From Marinicella sediminis (GTDB lineage Bacteria > Pseudomonadota > Gammaproteobacteria > Xanthomonadales > Marinicellaceae), in the NCBI RefSeq assembly GCF_002000055.1, contig NZ_MVBD01000009.1, positions 148,858 through 212,857 of the forward strand: a DNA stretch of 64,000 nucleotides, written 5' to 3'. The notes beneath the pieces were generated by a model that saw only the letters and a program-made list of their open reading frames with translations, did no database searches and had not been told where the DNA came from. This document shows positions 1 through 8,963 of this stretch, piece after piece. The translations under genes were made by a program, and so were the position numbers. Numbering within the stretch: the first letter of the stretch is position 1; every line of letters starts with the position of its first letter.

Positions 1-2
1 TC

Positions 3-890
3 AATCTGGAAGTGTCCAGGTACAACGGCAATTCATGGAGTCAGTCTACTGTCCCAGGCACCACCACCAATAATTTTGACAATGCGGATTGTTCACAAAC
101 TTCTGATGGGATGTTTCTCAGTACGCATGATTTGACCGACAGTAAAACTGAAATCTATCAATCCACCAATGCAGGGGGCAGTTATACATTCTATGGAAGA
201 TATACATCCAGCGGACCTTTTGACGGGGCCATCAGGGAACCTTATGCATCCAATTTCGATGACCGGACACTCATGGGGTTAAATCAATTGCCTAATGGAC
301 AGGTCAGAGTGACTCATACCAGTACCGCCGGACCTTCACCAAATTTCAATCACACACCCATTGAGTTGCTTGCACCACCCAATGGGTTCACTTTTGTTAA
401 AGAAGGCGGTGCCAGATTCAATGGAGCCGGGGTAACCTTTACCTACAATTCGCAAGGTACCGCAAGGGTTGTTGAGTTTCCTGAAGCAGGTCCTTTCAGT
501 GTGGTCGAGCGTGATCTGGGCCCCATCAATAACACAGGGTCGCAATTCACTTTCCAAGGCGGTGCCGTATTTACTTTTTTTGATATGGACAACGAGCCTG
601 TCACTACCAAAGCCCTTTGGGGCGATTATTGGTTTTTTGATTCTTTCAATGGGGCAGCACCCACAGCTGTTGATCCTACATTTCCGCTCAGTGGTATTGG
701 TGGTCCGGTCGATGTTTGTCAATTGGAATTGACAGGCGAGTATACCCAGGAGACAAATCTGGTTGTTGGTGGGCCCAGAATTGGCAGTGATGGCACGGAT
801 TTGCGCATGCGCCAGGTGGGTGTTGATTCAGTTTTTAAAGATGGCTTTGAATCCGGTGACACCACTGCCTGGTTTGCCACTTGTCCCTGA
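3..890 (+). CDS. exported beta-rich protein, 3' part only
   Basis: The frame is open to the left edge of the window, so the true start lies outside and about 295 residues are visible. The sequence is rich in Thr, Gly, Asn and aromatics, as in exported beta-propeller proteins. One stretch, STNAGGSYTF, resembles a degenerate Asp-box (BNR) turn. The protein ends in VFKDGFESGDTTAW plus a few residues, a Gly-Phe-Glu tail seen at the end of many exported proteins of Marinicella-like bacteria (recalled, not searched); a related tail lies near the end of the protein at 60739. A good hairpin terminator follows. The substrate or role cannot be given; a sialidase-like propeller is one possibility. Confidence 0.75.
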   Translation, partial: NLEVSRYNGNSWSQSTVPGTTTNNFDNADCSQTSDGMFLSTHDLTDSKTEIYQSTNAGGSYTFYGRYTSSGPFDGAIREPYASNFDDRTLMGLNQLPNGQVRVTHTSTAGPSPNFNHTPIELLAPPNGFTFVKEGGARFNGAGVTFTYNSQGTARVVEFPEAGPFSVVERDLGPINNTGSQFTFQGGAVFTFFDMDNEPVTTKALWGDYWFFDSFNGAAPTAVDPTFPLSGIGGPVDVCQLELTGEYTQETNLVVGGPRIGSDGTDLRMRQVGVDSVFKDGFESGDTTAWFATCP

Positions 891-914
891 TCCATCATCA
901 ACAGGGCGGAGTAA

Positions 915-952
915 AACAGACTCCTGGCTGAGGATTCACAGGAGTCGTTTTT
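915..952 (+). terminator. rho-independent terminator
   Basis: The 8-bp perfect stem GACTCCTG (919-926) / CAGGAGTC (939-946) has a 12-nt loop and is followed by GTTTTT. It sits 25 bases after the stop at 890 and separates the first gene from the cytochrome gene. Confidence 0.75.
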
Positions 953-1038
953 GCTGTGATGCATCAATGACGATTTTCACTGTCTTTTCAGGTCATAATG
1001 ATGATATCTTATGTGGTTCTGAAAAAGAATCATTTGAT

Positions 1039-4000
1039 ATGTTGAGCAATCTGAACCTGCACCTGTTGATCATCCCTGGTATTTACCTTTTGCTGTTGGT
1101 GGTCCCGCCACAAGCCATGGCCAGTGAAGTTGCCTATGTGAATTGGGAGAATCACCCGGTACATGCCCTGGATATATCGCCAGACAAATCCCGGCTGGCT
1201 GTGACCCATACGGCTGACAACCGGGTACAGTTGTTTGATGTGTCATTGGGTTACCCGGTGCGCATGGGTCATGTCAAAGTGGGTGTGGATCCGGTTTCAG
1301 TGCGTTTTCGCAACAACAATGAATTGTGGGTGGTTAATCACATTTCGGACTCAATTTCAGTGGTTGATTTCAATGCTCGCAGGGTAGTTAAAACGATACC
1401 AACTGGTGATGAGCCCTTTGATGTGGTCTTTGCCAATGAACGTGCCTTTGTCAGCTGTTCCCAGGTTAACCAGGTTTGGGTATTCAACCCAGCTGACCCC
1501 GAAGAGGCTGTCATGATCATAGATGTGATGGCAGAGGACCCAAGGGCTATGACAGTCAACACAGATGGCAGTCGGGTTTATGTGGCCAGTTTTGAGTCAG
1601 GCAATCGAACCACCATCCTTGGAGGTGGCATTGATGAAACTGAAAACACCCTTCCGTCGATCAACCCGGTCAATCGCCAAGCCTCTCCTTATGGTGGGCA
1701 AAATCCACCGCCCAATGATGGCAATCAATTTTTTCCGGCGATTGATCCTGAACTACCCACGCCTCCTAAAGTGTCGCTGATTGTTAAACAACAGCCTGAT
1801 GGTCGCTGGCTGGATGACAACGGTGAAGACTGGACGCATATGATTTCCGGCCCACAGGCTGGGTTATCTGGAAGGGTTCCTGGTTGGGAGTTGTTGGATC
1901 ATGACATTTCAGTGATCAACACCGATACCTTTGAAGTCAGTTATGTTTCCGGGCTGATGAACCTTGGGATGGCCATCGGTTATAACTCAGCCACTGCTCA
2001 AATCACCCTGGTAGGTACCGATGCGACCAATGAAGTGCGTTTCGAACCGGTGCTTAAAGGGGTGTTCCTGCGCGTTAACCTGGGTGTGGTTGACGAGAAT
2101 AACCCTCATCAACCGATGGTGGTCGATCTGAACCCGCACCTGGATTACCAAGCCGGCACCATTGCTCAGGAAAGCCGCGATCAATCCTTGGGTGATCCCC
2201 GGGGAGTGATTTGGCAAGATGATGGCTCCAGGGGCTACGTCTCAGGTATGGGCTCTAATAATGTGATTGTGATCAATGCCAATGGTGAACGACAGGGCAT
2301 CATAGAAGTGGGGGAGGGTGCCACAGGTTTGGGTTTGGATGAAAGTCAGCAACGGCTCTATGTTTGGAATCATTTTGCAGCCACGCTTTCTGTCATTGAC
2401 ACCAGCACACAACAACAGGTTTCGGTGACTGATGTGTTTAACCCGTTGCCAGAATCCATCAAAAACGGTCGCCGGTTTCTCTATGACACCCACGAGACTT
2501 CTGGCTTGGGCCACATCGCCTGTGCGTCCTGCCATGTTGATGGACGAATGGACCGCCTGGCCTGGGATCTGGGCGATCCGGCTGGTGAAATGAAAAGCTT
2601 CAATCAGAACTGTCAGACCACCGTGGCCTTGTTAAATACCCCCGGATGTGATGATTTCCATCCCATGAAAGGACCGATGATGACCCAGACTTTCCAGGAT
2701 ATCATTGGGCATGAACCTTTTCATTGGCGGGGAGACCGAGATGGTTTAGAAGAATTCAACGCTGCTTTCATTGGCCTCAATGGGGATGATCAAGCATTGA
2801 ATGGCAGTCAGATGCAGCAATTTGAGGACATGCTGGATACCATCACCTTTCCACCAAACCCTTTCAGAAAAATTGACAATACATTGCCTCAAAGCATCGA
2901 TTTAACCAATCATTATACATCGGGACGATTTTCGCCGGCAGGTCAGCCACTGGGTACGGGGAATCCGGTCAATGGCCTGGCGCTTTATAACAGTGGTTTG
3001 CTTGACAGTGTGTTTCAGTGTGCCAGTTGCCACACACTACCTACCGGTATGGCAGTCAATGGTGCATTGAAACCAGGTATATTGAATTTAGATGTGGGTG
3101 GCAGCATCATGCCCATTGGCCCCATGGGAGAAAACCACCTGGGGGTAGTCAGTGTCGACGGTTCGACCCAGAAATCCATCAAGACCCCGCAATTAAGGAA
3201 TTTGTATGACAAGGTGGGGTTTGAGACGTCGCGTGCTCAATCGCTTGCTGGTTTTGGTTTTTTACATGATGGAGCGGTAGATTCGGTTGCCAGATTCCTC
3301 AGTGCCGGGGCATTCAGTGTTGCATCTGATCAGGAAGTGGCAGACTTGGTCGCCTTGATGATGGCATTTTCGGGCTCTGAGCTGAATACAGGCTTCGTCC
3401 CATTGGGTAACACCGCGCCGGTGTCACAAGACAGCCATGCTGGGGTGGGGCAGCAATACACCCTCACACAAGCTTCTCAGGTGGATGCAAGGGTCAGTGA
3501 ACTTTTGCAGGTGGCCGATTCTGGCAAAGTCGATCTGGTGGCACGATCAGGGCATGGTAACGACTATTTATACAAACCTTCAGTTCAGCAGTTTGCTGAC
3601 TCACTAGACAACCGGTTAAGCCCATTGGGGCTGATGGCACTGGTTACCAATGAAAACCCGATTACATACACGCTGTTGCCCAGCGGTTTAGGCGAACGTC
3701 TCGCCTTCGACCGGGATGGTGATGGGGTTTATGATGATCAGGAAATCATCGATGGTTCTGATCCGACTGATGCCCTGTCTGCGGGTATCAAACCCACAGC
3801 CGGCTTGTGGTTTAATCCGCAACGCAGCGGCCATGGCATGGACATTCAAATGGCAGGAAACCGCCTGTTCATGACCTGGTATACCTACAACGATGACGGC
3901 ACGCCAACCTGGTACCTGGCAGCCAATGAGTATTCACCAGACTGGCAGGCTGATTTGGTGTCATTCACCTGGGATGAACAAACCCGCAGTACTCAGTTCG

Positions 4001-4500
4001 ACGTGGTTGGCTCAGTTCATCTTGATTTCAGTACAGCACAACAAGCGACTTTTTCCTGGGACATCGGTGGACGGACTGGAACGGAAGATTTTCAATACTT
4101 TATTTTTGGCGCGCCTGACACAGTGAATCAATGGACCGGCTCTTATTATGACGCTTCAGACAGTGGTTGGGGCATCACAGTGGGTACCCAAGGCAGTGCC
4201 ATCGTCTCAATCATTTACTATTTTAATGAAAATGGAGCGCCGGTCTGGGCGATTGGCGCGGGTCAAAATGATCAGGTAACCAGTTTGGATATGTATACCA
4301 ACAGGGGTTTTTGCCCTGATTGTGCTTATCAGGAGCCGACATTTGAACTGGCTGGCGTGCAGGGGTTGGTGTTTTTGAATGAGCGGAACATTCAATTTGA
4401 TGTGACTTTGCAATCTCCAACTCTACCAATTAACTGGAACACCACCAATGCCACGTTGACCCCGTTGTCCAACCCGTTTTTTGATCCTGCACGTCAATGA
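1039..4500 (+). CDS. YncE-like propeller fused to di-haem cytochrome c
   Basis: This is a 1153-residue exported protein. The ATG at 1039 is preferred over upstream in-frame codons because it starts a clear signal peptide (MLSNLNLHLLIIPG, cleavage near AMA/SE), although the ribosome site is weak. Residues about 30-480 contain repeated YVTN/YncE-type strands (for example VSVRFRNNNELWVVNH). Two CxxCH haem sites follow, CASCH at about 495 and CASCH at about 661, with HEPFHWRGD between them; this layout is typical of di-haem cytochrome c peroxidase-like proteins. A calcium-type turn, DRDGDGVYDDQE, lies near 890. The last about 240 residues hold two copies of a W/Y-rich module (SGHGMDI and SGWGITV). 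It is probably a periplasmic or surface redox protein; the electron partner is unknown, though azurin is encoded nearby at 6630. Confidence 0.85.
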   Translation: MLSNLNLHLLIIPGIYLLLLVVPPQAMASEVAYVNWENHPVHALDISPDKSRLAVTHTADNRVQLFDVSLGYPVRMGHVKVGVDPVSVRFRNNNELWVVNHISDSISVVDFNARRVVKTIPTGDEPFDVVFANERAFVSCSQVNQVWVFNPADPEEAVMIIDVMAEDPRAMTVNTDGSRVYVASFESGNRTTILGGGIDETENTLPSINPVNRQASPYGGQNPPPNDGNQFFPAIDPELPTPPKVSLIVKQQPDGRWLDDNGEDWTHMISGPQAGLSGRVPGWELLDHDISVINTDTFEVSYVSGLMNLGMAIGYNSATAQITLVGTDATNEVRFEPVLKGVFLRVNLGVVDENNPHQPMVVDLNPHLDYQAGTIAQESRDQSLGDPRGVIWQDDGSRGYVSGMGSNNVIVINANGERQGIIEVGEGATGLGLDESQQRLYVWNHFAATLSVIDTSTQQQVSVTDVFNPLPESIKNGRRFLYDTHETSGLGHIACASCHVDGRMDRLAWDLGDPAGEMKSFNQNCQTTVALLNTPGCDDFHPMKGPMMTQTFQDIIGHEPFHWRGDRDGLEEFNAAFIGLNGDDQALNGSQMQQFEDMLDTITFPPNPFRKIDNTLPQSIDLTNHYTSGRFSPAGQPLGTGNPVNGLALYNSGLLDSVFQCASCHTLPTGMAVNGALKPGILNLDVGGSIMPIGPMGENHLGVVSVDGSTQKSIKTPQLRNLYDKVGFETSRAQSLAGFGFLHDGAVDSVARFLSAGAFSVASDQEVADLVALMMAFSGSELNTGFVPLGNTAPVSQDSHAGVGQQYTLTQASQVDARVSELLQVADSGKVDLVARSGHGNDYLYKPSVQQFADSLDNRLSPLGLMALVTNENPITYTLLPSGLGERLAFDRDGDGVYDDQEIIDGSDPTDALSAGIKPTAGLWFNPQRSGHGMDIQMAGNRLFMTWYTYNDDGTPTWYLAANEYSPDWQADLVSFTWDEQTRSTQFDVVGSVHLDFSTAQQATFSWDIGGRTGTEDFQYFIFGAPDTVNQWTGSYYDASDSGWGITVGTQGSAIVSIIYYFNENGAPVWAIGAGQNDQVTSLDMYTNRGFCPDCAYQEPTFELAGVQGLVFLNERNIQFDVTLQSPTLPINWNTTNATLTPLSNPFFDPARQ

Positions 4501-4547
4501 TGACATGAGTTGATCAGTATCTGAGCAGGTAAATCAGACACAACGCA

Positions 4548-6365
4548 TTAAAAACTCACCACATTGGTCATTCCTGGTGAGCCTTCCAGGTAGCTTACCT
4601 GCCAACTGGCACTTTGTGCTGCACAATCAGTACAGCGGTACAGGCTTGAATAGGTATGAGTGCGGATGGCAGCAACAGACTGGCCGTTGACTGACACACT
4701 GATGACCTTCATGGGCATTTTAAAGCCTGGCAAATTGGTGATCAACAGGTGCTGACCTCCCTTGAGTTCAACTTTGACTTCAGTGCTTTGCCAGTCAGGG
4801 TTCTTTTTGATTCGACGTTGGTAATCATGCTGGTAATTTTCTTCCCAGGCCATTTGCTGCTCTGATATATCGACCGGCTCATAGAAGGTGGTGTTGCCAA
4901 TTTGGCTGAGGGCAGAAGCGCTGATGACTTCAGTAAACTGAGGAGGCACGCCGATCACATGGCGGCTGACTGCTGCCGGGCCATAATACAAGCCTTTTCC
5001 ACAGATCCCCAGGTGCTCCATGCCACTGTGGGCAAACAACAGGTTACTGTAAGGGCCGTGTACGGCAAGTGGTTGTTGTGAGCAGGTGTAATTGCCATGG
5101 GCCTTGGCCTGGTGGGCCTGGATTTCATAACTGTCAAATGATAAGGATGCATCAAAAGATTTGGCGTCGTGCAGCACCAAGCTGGGTACTTTTAAGGTGC
5201 TGTGGTGTAAATGCAAGGTGGTTTGTAATTGGGTGGTGACAAAAACCAAAGGCATCACAGCCAGGAATAAACGTGTGATGAATACCGTATGTCCTTGACA
5301 GGCAATCAAATACCAACCAATGCCTGTGACCAGGGAAGTGCTCAAACTGATGATGTAAGTCATGTACCAGGGGGTATTGGCGCGAATGAGCAATAAGCCA
5401 ATGGCTGATAACAGCATAAACAGCCACACATTCAGGAGCAGTGTTTTTAGTTGTTGACCAGTGGAGCGCCAAACAAACAAAGGAGCCAGGAAAGCAGTGA
5501 TTTGCAACAAAAGTTGCAGCCCTGTTAACCCATAAGCCACAGTGGGGTTAAACATCGCCTTAAACATGGCAAATGGTCCAACCACCCAGATACCTGCCAA
5601 TAAATCCAGAAAACCACCCATGTTCAAGGCGGGCTTGTATTTATCCGCATAAGTCAACAAGCCGGACATCATGGGTTCATTGCTGATCAGGGCGTGAATG
5701 ATGACCGGTAGAAAGACCAACACCAGGCCCATCAGGAAAGCACCGGCACTGACTGCTTTGCGCTCACTGCTGAGCCATTTCTGAAACACAAAAAAGCCAG
5801 CCAGGAAAGCCGTAGGATGGGCATGAAAAGCCAAACCGCACACAACCCCGGCGAACAACCACCGCATGGGTTTACTTTGGCCATTTAATTGAAGGGACAA
5901 ATAAATGACCCAAAGTACCATGGGTTCTACCAGATTGGTGTGTGTGAAGGTAATGCTTTGCATGAGGTTTAAAGCAATCATCATCAACCCAGCCAGTAAA
6001 CACCAGCCCAACATTCGGTCTGCCACCAACAGACCGATCCGGTAAACCAGATAAAACTTACTGGCGTTGAGTATGGCGGTGATGATGGCATTGATCAGCC
6101 AGCTTTGGCCCACCAGTAGCCCAGGGGAAAGCAGATAAAACCACCAGGGTCCTATGTCAAAGCTGAAAGCCATTTGTGGACCCAATAAAGGAAGATGCCC
6201 CGTGTTGGCGATCTGCCAGGCCATGAGGAAATCACGTGTGGTGTCGGTGTTGGCATAACTGAACAAACTGACCGCTGTCAGTAACACTGCGGGAATTAAC
6301 CACAAACGATCGCTCATCGGCATGTTGGAGGTGGTTGATTGATCAGGCGCGGTGCGGGTGTTCAA
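4548..6365 (-). CDS. GT-C family membrane glycosyltransferase
   Basis: This is a 605-residue polytopic membrane protein with roughly eleven hydrophobic helices in the first 400 residues and a soluble C-terminal domain of about 200 residues. After the first helix comes an acidic loop (NTDTTRDFLMAW), placed like the catalytic Asp loop of GT39/ArnT/PMT-type enzymes that use lipid-linked sugars. It would transfer a sugar on the periplasmic face; donor and acceptor cannot be told. The start used is a TTG at 6365, supported by AGGGA about 8 bases upstream. ATG codons at 6323 and 6317 are alternatives without a ribosome site. It converges on the cytochrome gene with a 47-base gap. Confidence 0.75.
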   Translation of the reverse strand: MNTRTAPDQSTTSNMPMSDRLWLIPAVLLTAVSLFSYANTDTTRDFLMAWQIANTGHLPLLGPQMAFSFDIGPWWFYLLSPGLLVGQSWLINAIITAILNASKFYLVYRIGLLVADRMLGWCLLAGLMMIALNLMQSITFTHTNLVEPMVLWVIYLSLQLNGQSKPMRWLFAGVVCGLAFHAHPTAFLAGFFVFQKWLSSERKAVSAGAFLMGLVLVFLPVIIHALISNEPMMSGLLTYADKYKPALNMGGFLDLLAGIWVVGPFAMFKAMFNPTVAYGLTGLQLLLQITAFLAPLFVWRSTGQQLKTLLLNVWLFMLLSAIGLLLIRANTPWYMTYIISLSTSLVTGIGWYLIACQGHTVFITRLFLAVMPLVFVTTQLQTTLHLHHSTLKVPSLVLHDAKSFDASLSFDSYEIQAHQAKAHGNYTCSQQPLAVHGPYSNLLFAHSGMEHLGICGKGLYYGPAAVSRHVIGVPPQFTEVISASALSQIGNTTFYEPVDISEQQMAWEENYQHDYQRRIKKNPDWQSTEVKVELKGGQHLLITNLPGFKMPMKVISVSVNGQSVAAIRTHTYSSLYRCTDCAAQSASWQVSYLEGSPGMTNVVSF

Positions 6366-6629
6366 CGTCAGGTTCCCTGTTTGTTAGAAATGGTGTTGGT
6401 TAAAGTTTTTGTATTGCAGCTGCTTGGAGCGGCATGATCATTAAAACCCATGATACGCATAAGTTCAACCACTATACAGGCTGAATCCTCAGTCTGTAAA
6501 AGCTGGTGTGAACCAGACTTTCACGCAATACTGCATCGGCATTGACATGGGCTGTGTTTTAATCCGATTCATCAATACATTATCCACAACATTGCATGGC
6601 AATGAATCACAATCCTGAGAGGTATTTTT

Positions 6630-7070
6630 ATGAAACTGTTTATTGTAACCAACCTGATGTTGCTCTCCTTGTCCACACAAGCAAAGATTTGCGAGTTATC
6701 CATCAACAGCACTGATCAAATGAAATTTGATCAAACAGAACTGTCTGTTGATGCGGATTGCACAACTGTTAAACTCACCCTTAACCATACCGGTCAATTG
6801 GCAAAGAATGTCATGGGGCATAACTGGGTGCTGAGTAAAACATCCGATTTTCAAAGTGTTGCTCAGGCTGGAATGACTGCTGGTCTTGATAATCATTATG
6901 TTCCTGTGAATGATGATCGAGTGCTGGCATACACCGAAGTCATTGGCGGTGGAGAAAGCACCACCATCACCTTTTCAACTGAAGGGCTGAATGCCGGTGA
7001 GGAGTACACTTTCTTCTGTTCTTTTCCTGGTCATTGGGCCATCATGAAAGGGCAGTTTAACATCAGTTAA
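6630..7070 (+). CDS. azu: azurin (type 1 copper protein)
   Basis: This 146-residue protein has a short signal peptide ending near TQAKI. The mature part follows azurin throughout. CELSINSTDQM is the N-terminal strand with the disulphide Cys, and KNVMGHNWVL carries the first His ligand. FFCSFPGHWAIMKG supplies the Cys, second His and axial Met ligands. Azurin is a small periplasmic electron carrier between c-type cytochromes and terminal reductases or peroxidases. The ribosome site GAGAGG lies 8 bases before the ATG. It is a single-gene unit ended by a strong terminator. Given the cytochromes at 1039 and 46168, it is a reasonable shuttle for either, but nothing in the sequence links them. Confidence 0.95.
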   Translation: MKLFIVTNLMLLSLSTQAKICELSINSTDQMKFDQTELSVDADCTTVKLTLNHTGQLAKNVMGHNWVLSKTSDFQSVAQAGMTAGLDNHYVPVNDDRVLAYTEVIGGGESTTITFSTEGLNAGEEYTFFCSFPGHWAIMKGQFNIS

Positions 7071-7124
7071 AGTCCAGGCGTCTGCGCTTCATTCTCACTG
7101 AGTGGTGCTCCTGTGAGCATGCAC

Positions 7125-7159
7125 AAAACCCCGGCTCATTACCGGGGTTTTGATTTTTT
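7125..7159 (+). terminator. rho-independent terminator of azurin gene
   Basis: A 10-bp perfect stem, AAAACCCCGG (7125-7134) / CCGGGGTTTT (7142-7151), has a 7-nt loop and is followed by GATTTTTT. It lies 55 bases after the azurin stop. Confidence 0.9.
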
Positions 7160-7331
7160 CAGGGCCTTGTAATGATCCTTTACAGGTCCATTTTCTTGTT
7201 CTATCAGTCCATTCGCCACACCAGTAAACATTGTCGATAGACATTAGTATACAAGCGATTGGTACATCCATGACAATTTGACATTTCCGGTGAATGAATC
7301 ACATAATGAGTCACCTTCAAACAACAATGAT

Positions 7332-8849
7332 ATGACGCAGAACACCATTCATTACCTCTCCTGGATTGATGTTGATAATGAGCTTCACAGTGTGCGCTTA
7401 CTGGCTGGCCAGCGTTATGTGATTGGCCGGTCCGATCAGGCAGACGTCGAAGTACTCAACACCAGTGTTTCCAGGCAACATCTGGAGTTGTTCTGGCAAC
7501 AAGGAGCGTTGTTGATTCGTGATTTGCGCTCGAGCTATGGAACCTGGGCTGATAATCAGCGCGTTGAACGAGATGACACCCCAATATTGCATGCCGACAC
7601 TGAGTTAAAGTTGGGTAACCTCAGTATGTGGTATGAACGACGGCTGGACAATGAATCACAAGAAATGTTTCAAACTTGTTTTCATCCGCCTACCAAGGAT
7701 GATGAGGTCGAGTTATCATCAGAATTCAATGACTTCCGCCGTAAACTTTTGTTTTTGCTTCAAGACAATTTTGGTGACAACACCCTGAATATTAAATTGA
7801 TCCGAAAAATTGATGATGAATTGCACGAATTGATCAATGCCCAGGAGCTCAGGCTCAAAGAACAGCGCATTTTAAATTCAATCAGTCATATTCTTAATCG
7901 CAGTCTGACCCTCAAAGAACTGCTGAAAACCTCACTGAATCTGGTCAGTAAAGTGCTCAATGCGGAGCGTGGTTTTGTGGTGGTTAAAGATCCTGGTAAT
8001 GAACTGATGGAGATTCCGGCTGTGCGTCATTTTGAGGATTTCGAGTGGCACTCACAACCGGCTGAACCCAGAGCCTTCAGCCAGAAACTGGTACAAAAAT
8101 GTTTCCGGCAAAACAAAATTCTGATCATTGGAGACAGCATGCTGAATGACAGCATGGACGATCTGGCGCCAACCGAAGATGGTGGTGGGCGAAGTGTGGT
8201 GGTGATTCCATTGGTACAGGATACCCAGGTAATTGGTGTGATTTATCTGGACAACCAGCAACAGGCACATAATTTCAATCCACAACAAATACCATTCCTG
8301 ACCACATTTGCGGCACACACCAGCATCGCTTTGCACAACAGCTTGTTGTACAAACGGGCCATCACAGACGACCTGACTCAGCTTTTTACCCGACAACACA
8401 TTGATGAGGCGTTGGCTCTTGAAATGCAGCGCGCCATTCGTTATGAACATGATTTGTCACTGTTGATCCTTGACCTGGATCACTTCAAGTCCATCAATGA
8501 CAGTCATGGGCATACCACTGGTGACCAGGTGCTGAAGGCTTTTTCTGAGATCATCAGAGCGCACATCCGCGAGTGTGACATGGCCGGGCGATTTGGTGGA
8601 GAAGAGTTCATCGTGATTCTCGCAGAGACTGACATCAAAGGAGCATTCATCCTGGCTGAACGCATCAGACACGCCACCGAGCAGTTGCGCATCGATAAAT
8701 CTGGAGAATCGATCAGCTTAACGGTCAGTATTGGTGCCGCCAGTGCACATGTCAGCCAGGACAATAACACTGTGTTGTTTATTGAAGCGGCAGACAAGGC
8801 GCTTTATCAGGCCAAAGAACAAGGCAGGAATCAAACGGTGTGTGCCTGA
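7332..8849 (+). CDS. FHA-GAF-GGDEF diguanylate cyclase
   Basis: This is a 505-residue cytosolic signalling protein. An FHA phosphothreonine-binding domain spans residues 10-105, with GRSDQAD and SRQH marking the ligand loop. A helical linker leads to a GAF-like sensor at about 180-335 and a GGDEF domain from about 345 to the end. The catalytic loop GGEEF is at 422-426. RECD at 413-416, five residues before it, is a complete inhibitory I-site, so the enzyme should make cyclic di-GMP with product feedback. The ATG at 7332 is chosen; an in-frame TTG at 7278 would add 18 Ser/Asn-rich residues, and neither has a clear ribosome site. The FHA domain could read phosphorylation by the kinase encoded just downstream (inference). 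Confidence 0.88.
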   Translation: MTQNTIHYLSWIDVDNELHSVRLLAGQRYVIGRSDQADVEVLNTSVSRQHLELFWQQGALLIRDLRSSYGTWADNQRVERDDTPILHADTELKLGNLSMWYERRLDNESQEMFQTCFHPPTKDDEVELSSEFNDFRRKLLFLLQDNFGDNTLNIKLIRKIDDELHELINAQELRLKEQRILNSISHILNRSLTLKELLKTSLNLVSKVLNAERGFVVVKDPGNELMEIPAVRHFEDFEWHSQPAEPRAFSQKLVQKCFRQNKILIIGDSMLNDSMDDLAPTEDGGGRSVVVIPLVQDTQVIGVIYLDNQQQAHNFNPQQIPFLTTFAAHTSIALHNSLLYKRAITDDLTQLFTRQHIDEALALEMQRAIRYEHDLSLLILDLDHFKSINDSHGHTTGDQVLKAFSEIIRAHIRECDMAGRFGGEEFIVILAETDIKGAFILAERIRHATEQLRIDKSGESISLTVSIGAASAHVSQDNNTVLFIEAADKALYQAKEQGRNQTVCA

Positions 8850-8963
8850 AGTTAGCTGATAATTCACTTCAATGAAATGACCCAGTTGATTGATTTGACG
8901 TAGGTATTTTTAAATTCTATAATTAATTTCTTAGTGGCTGACTGATGAAAGAACGGGAATCGC

